Origin: an uncultured Selenomonadales bacterium
GTDB taxonomy: Bacteria; Bacillota; Negativicutes; Selenomonadales; Selenomonadaceae
Length of the DNA: 6,632 bases
Direction: 5' to 3'
NCBI GenBank assembly: GCA_946543495.1
Contig: CAMNLS010000067.1
Location: 1-6,632 of the forward strand
The first letter of the stretch is position 1, and every line of letters begins with the position of its first letter. Below, one piece after another: positions 1-6,128 of the stretch. Under the pieces are notes generated by a model. The model was given only the letters and a program-made list of their open reading frames with translations. It ran no database searches and had not been told where the DNA came from. The translations under genes and the position numbers were made by a program.

Positions 1-10
1 CACCTCCTTC
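1..10 (-). promoter_or_regulatory. Strong Shine-Dalgarno sequence at the window edge
   Basis: Read on the minus strand the window ends in GAAGGAGGTG, a near-perfect match to the anti-Shine-Dalgarno sequence and stronger than any other ribosome binding site in the window. If it is functional, a start codon should lie about 5-9 bases beyond the left edge, and the next gene of this strand begins there. The match could instead be chance coding for Glu-Gly-Gly within the short open frame that covers it. Confidence 0.4.
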
Positions 11-79
11 CAAAATTTTCATGCCTTCAAAAAGCGGCGTAATATTATCATTGCTAAAAATGCTTGTCAAGCCCTTCAT
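1..79 (-). CDS. Possible start of an unrecognised gene, cut by the left edge
   Basis: An ATG at 79 opens a frame of 26 codons that stays open to the left edge, starting MKGLTSIFSNDN and ending with MKILEGG. I do not recognise it. No good Shine-Dalgarno sequence precedes the ATG. The frame is the same as that of the response regulator upstream (stop at 155-157), and it is open all the way from that stop, so it could be a continuation of that damaged gene rather than a new one. A strong Shine-Dalgarno sequence inside its last codons suggests that the real next gene may begin just outside the window. It could simply be non-coding sequence. Confidence 0.2.
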   Translation of the reverse strand, partial: MKGLTSIFSNDNITPLFEGMKILEGG

Positions 80-93
80 GACGCGACTTTGAT

Positions 94-156
94 TTAAAAC
101 TCTTCTTTTAGTTGAAAAATTTTTCGCAAAGTCAAAATCACGTCCAAACGCCGTTT
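94..156 (-). pseudogene. Out-of-frame tail of the response-regulator gene
   Basis: Immediately after the TAA that ends the response regulator, the next frame encodes 20 protein-like residues, KRRLDVILTLRK followed by IFQLKEEF, then TAA. Skipping one T in the ATTTAAA run at the regulator's stop joins the two frames as GYQLDRHI-KRRLDVILTL, which reads as one continuous basic and hydrophobic C-terminus. I infer a one-base insertion in this run, either a real mutation or a sequencing error. Against this, the regulator's own frame is also open downstream of its TAA, so the choice of tail is uncertain. Confidence 0.35.
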
Positions 157-937
157 AAATGTGCCTGTCGAGTTGGTAGCCGATAAAACTGGTAACGACC
201 TTGCCGAGCTTCTTTTTATCTTCTCGCAGAATAACCTTATCTTCGACTTTCTTTTCAACCTTCTCTGCGACTTTTTCGGCTTTAGGCGGTTCGTCGATTG
301 CTTTCTTTTCTTCTTTAATTTCTTTGACGATTTCTTTTGGAGTGGGCGGCGTCTCTTCAACGGCGGGCGCGTTTATCTTGTTAATCACTTCAAGGAGTTT
401 ATCGGGCGTGGTTATCGCGAAGGGAATTTCGATGAATTTTTCCGTCGACGTTATCAGCGACAAAAATTTTGCTCCGTTGATAAATTTCATGTCCGACGCG
501 GCGATTATTAAATTTATTTCTTGACCGCTAAGGATTTCTTCTGCCGCCTTTGTTGAGGTCGCAATTACTATTTCGTGCGGGAAATTCTCTTCGATGATTT
601 TTTGCATGTCTTGTAATGTCTTTTCGTTGTCGCCCAAAAGCAATACTTCTTCCGATTTATCCTCCGCAAGCTTCTTGCTGACGCGTGTAATTAAATCGGC
701 TGGCAAGAACGGTTTCTTAATATAATCTCTGACGCCAAGAGCCATTGCCCTTTGAACTAAATCTTTTTCAACGGTCGCAGTCAACATCATGACAGGAACA
801 TTTTTTATCCGTTCGTCGGCGCGAATTTCCGCTAAGGTCTCCATGCCGTCGAATTCTGGCATCATTATATCTAGCAGGACAAGGTTTACGCGTTCAGCAC
901 GCAACTTTCTTTCCAAAGCACTAATGCCGTTGTTCAT
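155..937 (-). CDS. Response regulator with a 5'-truncated receiver and a degenerate second receiver; probable pseudogene
   Basis: From ATG 937 the product has 260 residues. Residues 1-90 match a CheY-like receiver domain from the end of beta strand 2 onward: LLDIMMPEFDG carries the phosphorylatable Asp23, MMLTA carries Thr53, and YIKKP carries the conserved Lys75. The first strand, the metal-binding acidic pair and helix 1 are absent, so normal phosphorylation is unlikely. Residues 97-188 look like a second receiver fold (VLLLGDNEKTL, then LIIAASDMKFING, then IPFAITTP), but Ala replaces the phosphorylatable Asp. Residues 190-240 are a Lys/Glu/Pro-rich linker, and a short tail ends at GYQLDRHI. 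No DNA-binding or enzymatic output domain is visible. GTG 946 is an alternative start, but it sits inside the Shine-Dalgarno sequence, so ATG 937 is preferred. The gene follows rlmD in the same frame, and receiver similarity continues upstream of the ATG to the rlmD stop. This, with a likely 3' frameshift, suggests decay. Receiver identity is certain; function is doubtful. Confidence 0.75.
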   Translation of the reverse strand: MNNGISALERKLRAERVNLVLLDIMMPEFDGMETLAEIRADERIKNVPVMMLTATVEKDLVQRAMALGVRDYIKKPFLPADLITRVSKKLAEDKSEEVLLLGDNEKTLQDMQKIIEENFPHEIVIATSTKAAEEILSGQEINLIIAASDMKFINGAKFLSLITSTEKFIEIPFAITTPDKLLEVINKINAPAVEETPPTPKEIVKEIKEEKKAIDEPPKAEKVAEKVEKKVEDKVILREDKKKLGKVVTSFIGYQLDRHI

Positions 938-943
938 GCCGAA

Positions 944-949
944 CACCTC
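944..949 (-). promoter_or_regulatory. Ribosome binding site for the truncated response regulator
   Basis: The minus strand reads TTTGAGGTGTTCGGCATG. The GAGG core lies 8 bases before ATG 937, a normal spacing, while the GTG at 946 overlaps it and would be too close. This decides the start at 937. The motif also encodes Glu-Val of receiver strand 2 in the same frame, so it may be a chance internal site. Confidence 0.5.
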
Positions 950-958
950 AAAGGGGAA

Positions 959-2314
959 TTATAATCCAAGCCGCGCAGTTTTTCTAATCACTTTTTTTAC
1001 TTGCGCGACGCTTTCAATGTGCGAAGTAAATGGGAACATGTCAACTGGTTGAATCTTTTTAGTTTGATAACCGAGTTCGCCGAGAATCTTTAAGTCGCGG
1101 GCTAACGTTGCGGGATTGCAGGAGACGTAAATAATTTTATCGGGTTGCATTGCGGCGAAGGTCTCAAGAACTTTTTTATCGCAACCGGCGCGGGGCGGGT
1201 CAGTAATAATCACGTCGGGCAAGTGCACGGAGTTGGCAAGGCGCGGCATGACTTTAACGGCGTCGCCAACAAAAAATTCAACGTTGCGAATGTTATTCTC
1301 GCGGGCGTTTCTCTTAGCGTCGGCAATGGCGGAAGAAATAATTTCTGTGCCGTAAACTCGATGAGCCTTCCACGCCATGAACAGCGAAATAGTTCCCGTG
1401 CCGCAGTAGGCATCAATAATCGTTTCGTGTCCGTGCAGTTCGGCGAAGTCAAGCGCGGTTTGATAAAGAACTTCGGCTTGCGCGGTGTTCACTTGGAAGA
1501 ACGAACGCGCCGAGATATTGAATTTAAGATTGCCTATCTTGTCATGAATGGTCGGTTTGCCGAATAGAACTCGCGTATCGCGACCGAGTATAACATTGTT
1601 ATGAAAGGTCTGGACGTTCTGTTGAATGCTCGTGACTTCGGGAAGTTCCTTAAGCAGGGCGCGGACAAAATTTTTTTCGTTAGGGAAATTCTTCGTGACG
1701 GTGACGAGTACAATCATCAATTCGCCGTTGCAACCGACGCGCCCCATCACATGACGGAGAAAACCTTTGTGCGTGTCCTCATCGTAAGGTTGCAGATTAA
1801 ACTTTTTAGCGACGTTGCGGACGGCGGCAAGAATTTTATCGTTGCCCGCGTTCTGAATCATGCAAGAAGTCGTATCGATGATTTTGTGACTGCCGCGAGC
1901 ATAGCAACCGATTCGTAAATTCTTTCCGACGGGGAATTGCATTTTATTACGGTAGCGCAGAGGATTTTCCATGCCGAGCGTCTCGAAGACTTCCACGCCG
2001 TCAAGCTTACCAATTCGCTCAATCGCGTCGACGACCTGTTGACGTTTCCACTTTAACTGCGCGGCGTAACTTAAATGTTGAAGTTGACAGCCGCCGCAAT
2101 CTTTATACAGCGGGCAGAAAGGCTCCACGCGTTCCGAAGAACCTTTGACGACTTCGACGAGCCGCCCGACTGCATAATTTTTTTTGCGCGTTTCAATCTC
2201 GGCTAAAACTTCTTCATCAGGCAACGCGCCTTCAACAAAAACGGCGAGACCATCGATTTTGCCGACGCCCTCGCCACTTGAGCCTAAACCATGAATTTTA
2301 ATTAGCTGTAGCAT
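959..2314 (-). CDS. rlmD: 23S rRNA (uracil-C5)-methyltransferase, RlmD/RumA family
   Basis: The 451-residue product belongs to the TrmA/RumA family, which makes 5-methyluridine in RNA using S-adenosylmethionine. Residues 1-56 form a TRAM-like RNA-binding domain. Cys67, Cys73, Cys76 (CPLYKDCGGC) and Cys151 are the four ligands expected for the [4Fe-4S] cluster. The Rossmann-type domain shows DAYCGTGTISLF (301-312), YGTEI (321-325) and DPPRAGC (372-378). YVSCNPATLARDL contains the catalytic nucleophile Cys399, and SHIE supplies the general-base Glu434. Family knowledge places the target in 23S rRNA, but whether this copy modifies U1939, U747 or both (as in the Bacillus RlmCD type) cannot be read from sequence. 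The start ATG has a good Shine-Dalgarno sequence inside ribF, and the two genes overlap by 17 bases, implying cotranscription. The last roughly ten residues (VIRKTARLGL) extend past the usual family end and resemble helix 1 of a response regulator. Confidence 0.93.
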   Translation of the reverse strand: MLQLIKIHGLGSSGEGVGKIDGLAVFVEGALPDEEVLAEIETRKKNYAVGRLVEVVKGSSERVEPFCPLYKDCGGCQLQHLSYAAQLKWKRQQVVDAIERIGKLDGVEVFETLGMENPLRYRNKMQFPVGKNLRIGCYARGSHKIIDTTSCMIQNAGNDKILAAVRNVAKKFNLQPYDEDTHKGFLRHVMGRVGCNGELMIVLVTVTKNFPNEKNFVRALLKELPEVTSIQQNVQTFHNNVILGRDTRVLFGKPTIHDKIGNLKFNISARSFFQVNTAQAEVLYQTALDFAELHGHETIIDAYCGTGTISLFMAWKAHRVYGTEIISSAIADAKRNARENNIRNVEFFVGDAVKVMPRLANSVHLPDVIITDPPRAGCDKKVLETFAAMQPDKIIYVSCNPATLARDLKILGELGYQTKKIQPVDMFPFTSHIESVAQVKKVIRKTARLGL

Positions 2315-3221
2315 TACGCATAACCTCTAAATCGACGTTCAGCTGGGCAATCAATTCATCGATGGACGAAAAAATTTTCTCATCGCGCAACTTGCTGATG
2401 AAGCTGACGAAAATTTCAACGCCGTAAATATCGCCGCTGAAGTCATCAATAAAAACCTCTAAACGTCGACGCGCCACCTTGAAGGTAGGATTAACGCCGA
2501 TGTTGGCAATGCCATTAAACAATTTGCCGCGAACCTTAACGCGCACGATATACGCGCCATTAGGGAGCATAGCCCTATGGTCGGCAATTTCGATATTGGC
2601 AGTGGGGAAACCGAGCTTGCGCCCGCGCTTGTCGCCGTTTACGACTTGACCAGCGTAAATGAAAGGTCTGCCGAGTAATTGATTAGCGGAAGTCAAATCG
2701 CCAGCGGCAATCAATTCACGAATGTGCGAACTGCTAACAGTTTTTCTGTCGACAGTGAACGATTGACAGACTTCAGCTTTAAAACCGAAGCGTTCGCCCT
2801 CGCGCAAGAGCATTCGCCCATTACCGCGCCCGAAACGCCCGAAAGTATAATTAGGACCCGTGACGACGTATGCGGGAGTAATTTTATCGCGCAGGAGTTC
2901 CAGAAACTCTTCGGGGGATTTGCGGCTGAAATCCTTAGTAAAAGGAATTTCAATGAGCACATCGACGCCCATATCAGAAAAGATATCGCGGCGCAGATTT
3001 TTACTGCCAATCATAAGCGGGGCGGTGTCGGGAGCGATGACCGTCAAGGGGTGATTAGAAAAGGTGAAGACAATCGCGGTGCCAGAAATATCATTAGCAA
3101 CGTCGATAGCGTGACGAATAACGCTAGCGTGCCCCAAGTGAACGCCGTCGAACATTCCGAGCGCGACCACAGGACGCGGATATTTTTTATTTAAGTTAGT
3201 GAGTTTCTTTATGATTGTCAT
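2298..3221 (-). CDS. ribF: Bifunctional riboflavin kinase / FAD synthetase RibF
   Basis: The product has 307 residues, the usual RibF length. It phosphorylates riboflavin to FMN and adenylates FMN to FAD in the cytoplasm. The N-terminal nucleotidyltransferase domain shows ALGMFDGVHLGH (20-31, the HxGH-type site), TFSNHP (53-58), NYTFGRFGRGNG (124-135) and SSSHIRELI (163-171). The C-terminal flavokinase domain shows RGRKLGFPTANI (199-210) with the nucleotide- and metal-binding PTAN, then NGIANIGVNPTF (236-247) and the EVFIDDFSGDIYG stretch (255-267) containing the expected catalytic Glu. Both activities look intact. The start at 3221 is the only reasonable one, because in-frame stops lie about 27-33 bases upstream, yet no clear Shine-Dalgarno sequence precedes it. 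It overlaps rlmD at its 3' end. It is separated from the DUF5693 gene upstream by a 119-base gap filled with short repeats, so it may have its own promoter. Confidence 0.96.
   Translation of the reverse strand: MTIIKKLTNLNKKYPRPVVALGMFDGVHLGHASVIRHAIDVANDISGTAIVFTFSNHPLTVIAPDTAPLMIGSKNLRRDIFSDMGVDVLIEIPFTKDFSRKSPEEFLELLRDKITPAYVVTGPNYTFGRFGRGNGRMLLREGERFGFKAEVCQSFTVDRKTVSSSHIRELIAAGDLTSANQLLGRPFIYAGQVVNGDKRGRKLGFPTANIEIADHRAMLPNGAYIVRVKVRGKLFNGIANIGVNPTFKVARRRLEVFIDDFSGDIYGVEIFVSFISKLRDEKIFSSIDELIAQLNVDLEVMRNATAN
2323..2328 (-). promoter_or_regulatory. Ribosome binding site for rlmD inside the end of ribF
   Basis: AGAGGT on the minus strand lies 8 bases upstream of ATG 2314, within the last codons of ribF. 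It supports this start for the methyltransferase and independent initiation despite the 17-base gene overlap. Confidence 0.7.
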
Positions 3222-3231
3222 GAGCTTAATT

Positions 3232-3271
3232 AGATTATAAGATTATTAGATAATAAGATTATAAGATAGAA
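3232..3271 (+). repeat. Five tandem 8-bp repeats, AGATTATA type
   Basis: On the plus strand five consecutive 8-base units each begin with AGAT: AGATTATA, AGATTATT, AGATAATA, AGATTATA, AGATAGAA. They start 10 bases upstream of the ribF start codon. The same AGAT-led 8-base period occurs in the opposite orientation next door, with only three bases between the two blocks. Confidence 0.85.
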
Positions 3272-3277
3272 AGTGAA
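3250..3277 (-). promoter_or_regulatory. Weak candidate promoter for ribF
   Basis: On the minus strand TTCACT (4 of 6 to TTGACA) is followed after 16 bases by TATTAT (5 of 6 to TATAAT), ending 28 bases before the ribF start. Two exact TATAAT hexamers also occur nearby (3258-3263 and 3234-3239), but they have no convincing -35 partner. All these boxes lie at or within AT-rich repeat units, so chance matches are expected. Confidence 0.22.
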
Positions 3278-3331
3278 CATCTTTTAATCTCTTAATCTCT
3301 TAATCTCTTAATCTTTTCATCTTTCTATCTT
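3263..3331. repeat. Exact 11-bp inverted repeat linking the two repeat blocks
   Basis: AAGATAGAAAG at 3263-3273 is the exact reverse complement of CTTTCTATCTT at 3321-3331, with 47 bases between the arms. Because both flanking blocks share an 8-base register with opposite orientation, further partial pairing (AGATTA with TAATCT) is possible in several registers. The transcript upstream of ribF could therefore form a long imperfect hairpin with a purine-rich 5' arm. There is no U-tract, so this is not a typical intrinsic terminator. Confidence 0.7.
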
Positions 3332-3354
3332 CTCCTCTCTTTATCTCTTAATCT
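3275..3354 (-). repeat. Ten tandem 8-bp repeats, AGATTAAG type
   Basis: Read on the minus strand, ten consecutive 8-base units run AGATTAAG, AGATAAAG, AGAGGAGA, AGATAGAA, AGATGAAA, AGATTAAG three times, AGATTAAA, AGATGTTC. Three central copies are identical and the outer ones have diverged, as expected for slippage-generated arrays. The first two units cover the stop codon and last codons of the DUF5693 gene; the rest are non-coding. Nearly the whole 119-base gap between that gene and ribF consists of this block and the opposing block. Confidence 0.88.
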
Positions 3355-5398
3355 TTATTTGCAGGAAGATAATTAGAAGTGCTCCGATAAATGCACCAGG
3401 AATCAAGCCGTCAAGCCCGCGCATGAATGACATAAAAATTGGCGTGCGCATGTGAGCAAAAGTTTCAACCATAGAGCCTTGCCCAATAGTCGCCGCCATG
3501 ACCAACGCAAAGCAAATCATCTTCGGGAACTTATTAAGGAAGGCAGTCATTGCCAACATAAATGCGGGGTGACCGAAGAAAATTTCTTTGGAGCGTGGAC
3601 GAGCGTAGAAAGCTTGCTCAAGCATGGCGCGGATTTTTATTTCAAGCCCCGAAACAGGCATGCCCGAAGTATGACCGCTCCTTGCAATAAGCACGACGAC
3701 GCCACCAAGCACAATCAGCAACGCAAGCAATGCTTTGACACTGACGGATTTATTAAGCAACTCTTTTAATTGTTGAGTGGCGGGGACGTTGTTTCTAACT
3801 TCGTCGACGATGTTAAACCGCTGAAGGAAAGCCACCGCAACTAAGATTAGCGGCAGGATAAAAGTTAATTTAATGCCGCGAAAAATTTCAAATTCCAAGA
3901 AGAAAGACACGTCCGAGAGTGCGCCCGATAGATACGCCGCGCCCGCCATTGACATTACGCTTGTAACGAGGAGAGCAAAACCCGAAATCCAAATCAGCTG
4001 TAGTGTTGATAAATTATCCTTGAGGCGCATTGCCCGATTCTGAACGCGGACTTTGTATTGAATCACGCGGAGCAAGTCAAGTTGCCAGATTATCGCTAAG
4101 GCGGGGAATAAATTAGCACTCATGAACGCCGCAAGTATTCTGACCTTGCCGCCCGCGCCCATTAAGATTGGTATCACGGCGATTATTGCTAAGACCGCGA
4201 ACAGTTGCAGTTGGAATTTCCGATTGCGATTGAGCCGCCGCGAGATTAAAGACAAGTACAAGACGCCCGCCGCCATCGTGCCGACTATTACCAGTGCCCG
4301 CAGAATGAAGTTAGGATAATAATTATCGAAGGTGCTTGCCTTGCCGAAAGTAAAGCCGTCTCGCTCAAGGATTGCGTGAACGTCGCGGAAGTATTTCAAA
4401 TTCGTTTCAAGCAACGTCATTTCGGGTTCGGGCTTTTCGTAAATGCGCAGAAGATTAATTCGGATATTGCGTTCCCTGTCCGTCGTCGACCAACGATTAA
4501 CCGCCGCTGACATATCAAGTTTAGGTTGCTCATCTTTAGGAATGGCGTAGAGGCGTGCCACGTGGTCTTTGCCGATTGAATTGGCGAGATAATCCATGCC
4601 CAGTTGCGGATAAAATTTGAGTTGGGTAAAGTGTTCAATCACGCCGAAAGTTAATTTACGTTGTGTGAAGTTGCTAGCCGTCAAATCAAGGAAATTCGAC
4701 GCACCTAAAACCTCTGGCCCGTCGAAAACGATTTCTGATATGGGATAATATTCGATTCTGTCGAAAAAGAATCGAACGTTCTCGGCGGTGCACTTCTGAA
4801 AGTTCATTGGGCGGGCAAGGATATTAAATCCACTGGCGCGGGCTTTATTCATCTCGTCATGCGGCAAGCCCAAAGGCATTTTCATTAGCTCGCCGAATTG
4901 CGCTTTGACCTCGATAACTTCAATTCCGCCGACTGAAAAAATTTTAACGCGCTCCGCTCCCAAACGTTGATAAAGGGCTTCCTTTGTATCGTAATAGCTT
5001 TCCAAATCGCCGCCGATGACGTAAACGCAATTAGGCGCGATGAGGTCGAATTCAATCGTCTGCCGCCAAAGTTCGTTATTAAGCGTGCCGCTCTGATAGT
5101 TCGCTAAGATTTCACTGCCCGCCAACGTAAAAACTTTTCCTGAACGCGCAAGTTTTTCAAGTGACGAATCATAAATGGCAAGGGAAGTTATGCCCGCCTC
5201 TTTGACTTGCCTTAAAACGTCGTCAAATTCCAAGCCTTCGCGCTCGGCAAGGTCAATGACATTTTGATAATCAATCGCCATGTCGACTTGCATATTTTCC
5301 GACTCGACGAAGTGACGTTGCCCAGCGATAATCAATGCGGCGAACAATCCTAAACAGATGATGATTATAAGCGTTCTGTTGTAAACAAATTTCTTCAT
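3341..5398 (-). CDS. DUF5693 family polytopic membrane protein
   Basis: The product has 685 residues. A single N-terminal membrane segment (about 9-26) is followed by a large domain of about 330 residues, predicted to lie outside the cytoplasm, and then by a C-terminal half with roughly eight more hydrophobic segments (near 363-384, 397-413, 419-440, 466-491, 508-525, 554-573, 612-640 and 660-680). Late in the protein, RSGHTSGMPVSGLE and ARPRSKEIFFGHPAFML (599-615) match the motif I associate with DUF5693, whose biochemical role is unknown. In Negativicutes I recall this gene near csaB (cell-wall polymer pyruvylation), which suggests an envelope role, but no csaB is present here. Its ATG lies 3 bases after the DUF2993 stop with no clear Shine-Dalgarno sequence, so translational coupling is likely. 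The last residues (IKIKR) are encoded by an 8-bp repeat array that continues downstream. Confidence 0.85.
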   Translation of the reverse strand: MKKFVYNRTLIIIICLGLFAALIIAGQRHFVESENMQVDMAIDYQNVIDLAEREGLEFDDVLRQVKEAGITSLAIYDSSLEKLARSGKVFTLAGSEILANYQSGTLNNELWRQTIEFDLIAPNCVYVIGGDLESYYDTKEALYQRLGAERVKIFSVGGIEVIEVKAQFGELMKMPLGLPHDEMNKARASGFNILARPMNFQKCTAENVRFFFDRIEYYPISEIVFDGPEVLGASNFLDLTASNFTQRKLTFGVIEHFTQLKFYPQLGMDYLANSIGKDHVARLYAIPKDEQPKLDMSAAVNRWSTTDRERNIRINLLRIYEKPEPEMTLLETNLKYFRDVHAILERDGFTFGKASTFDNYYPNFILRALVIVGTMAAGVLYLSLISRRLNRNRKFQLQLFAVLAIIAVIPILMGAGGKVRILAAFMSANLFPALAIIWQLDLLRVIQYKVRVQNRAMRLKDNLSTLQLIWISGFALLVTSVMSMAGAAYLSGALSDVSFFLEFEIFRGIKLTFILPLILVAVAFLQRFNIVDEVRNNVPATQQLKELLNKSVSVKALLALLIVLGGVVVLIARSGHTSGMPVSGLEIKIRAMLEQAFYARPRSKEIFFGHPAFMLAMTAFLNKFPKMICFALVMAATIGQGSMVETFAHMRTPIFMSFMRGLDGLIPGAFIGALLIIFLQIKIKR

Positions 5399-5401
5399 AA
5401 C

Positions 5402-6115
5402 TTAATTTCGCGTCGCCGTAACGAACGTTTCACCCTCTCGCATTTCGACCGTCCTGAATTGCATACCGAACGGCATTTTAACTCGTTCAGTCAGATTAAA
5501 GTCGTGCATGAACTTATCAAGATTGACGCGGCGCAAGACGGCGTTTTCAATGTTAAGGTTATTCATTTGGAAGAAAAGGTCGCCGTCACGAGCAACGATT
5601 TTTCCTCCGATTTGAACATCTGCTTCACGTCCGAGAATTTTAATCTTGCCCGCCGCTCTAATCTCTTCGGGTTTCATGACGACTTGCGGGTCTTTTAATT
5701 GGTCAACCTTTTGCGCAAGGAAATCTCTAAGGGCGTCTTCGGTAATAAGTCCGCTTAGTTCAAGACTGCCCGCCGATTTCAAAACGCGGTTGGTGTGTTC
5801 TTCGCGGCTTATGCCGTCGGTCGGCAAGAGCAGTTCTTTAATATCAATATGAATCGTCGTTCCGTCAAGCACAGCTTGCTTGAGGTTTAAGTCGCCAATC
5901 GTGGCGTTATCGGCTGTGCAATGAATTTTATCAATGTAGCCTAACGACATCTTTGCACTCGGCAAGGCGTCAAGTGACAACGTAACAGCTTGCGCCTTCG
6001 TCAGCTGAACGACTTTATCTTTAAGATAGTTCGTCAAAGCACGTGGCACAGCGAATTGAACGAAGGCACCTGCGGCAATCAGCAGGACGACTATCGCGGC
6101 TAAAAATTTTTTCAT
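5402..6115 (-). CDS. DUF2993 (LmeA-like) exported or membrane-anchored protein
   Basis: The product has 237 residues. MKK followed by a hydrophobic stretch (about 4-23) forms an uncleaved anchor or Sec signal; no lipobox cysteine is visible. The rest is beta-rich, with the alternation typical of DUF2993: SLDALPSAKMSLGYIDKI (47-64), then GDLNLKQAVLDG (74-85) and IHIDIKELLL (88-97). A second half (about 115-235) has SGLITEDALRDFLAQK and GKIKILGREADVQIGGKI. DUF2993 includes the actinobacterial LmeA protein, which binds phospholipid and acts in mannan maturation. For this bacterium I infer only an extracytoplasmic lipid- or envelope-related role. It sits between prfB and the DUF5693 gene with gaps of 12 and 3 bases, so all three are probably cotranscribed. 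The ATG is well supported by AGAGGT 7 bases upstream. Confidence 0.82.
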   Translation of the reverse strand: MKKFLAAIVVLLIAAGAFVQFAVPRALTNYLKDKVVQLTKAQAVTLSLDALPSAKMSLGYIDKIHCTADNATIGDLNLKQAVLDGTTIHIDIKELLLPTDGISREEHTNRVLKSAGSLELSGLITEDALRDFLAQKVDQLKDPQVVMKPEEIRAAGKIKILGREADVQIGGKIVARDGDLFFQMNNLNIENAVLRRVNLDKFMHDFNLTERVKMPFGMQFRTVEMREGETFVTATRN

Positions 6116-6122
6116 CGTTAAT

Positions 6123-6128
6123 ACCTCT
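6123..6128 (-). promoter_or_regulatory. Ribosome binding site for the DUF2993 gene
   Basis: AGAGGT on the minus strand ends 7 bases before ATG 6115, and its first base lies in the TAA stop codon of prfB. The arrangement supports both the chosen start and cotranscription with prfB. Confidence 0.7.

Noticed and set aside
155..946. GTG at 946 as the start of the response regulator
   Set aside because: The GTG lies inside the GAGGTG ribosome binding motif, while ATG 937 has correct spacing to it.
959..961. TAA recoding or programmed readthrough joining RlmD and the receiver
   Set aside because: The other genes here end in TAA, so the codon has its normal meaning, and no readthrough signal is visible. 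A mutation or deletion fusion is simpler.
1145..1567. A 140-codon plus-strand open frame opposite rlmD
   Set aside because: It lies entirely antisense to a well-supported methyltransferase domain, and its translation resembles no family I know.
2679..3194. A 171-codon plus-strand open frame opposite ribF
   Set aside because: It mirrors a fully motif-complete RibF on the other strand; its length follows from the codon composition of that gene.
3263..3331. An intrinsic terminator after the DUF5693 gene
   Set aside because: The stem is short and AT-rich, the loop is 47 bases and no U-tract follows the 3' arm.
3232..3354. A CRISPR array or clustered protein-binding iterons
   Set aside because: The units are 8 bp, directly abutting, degenerate and without spacers. 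No cas or replication initiator gene is nearby.
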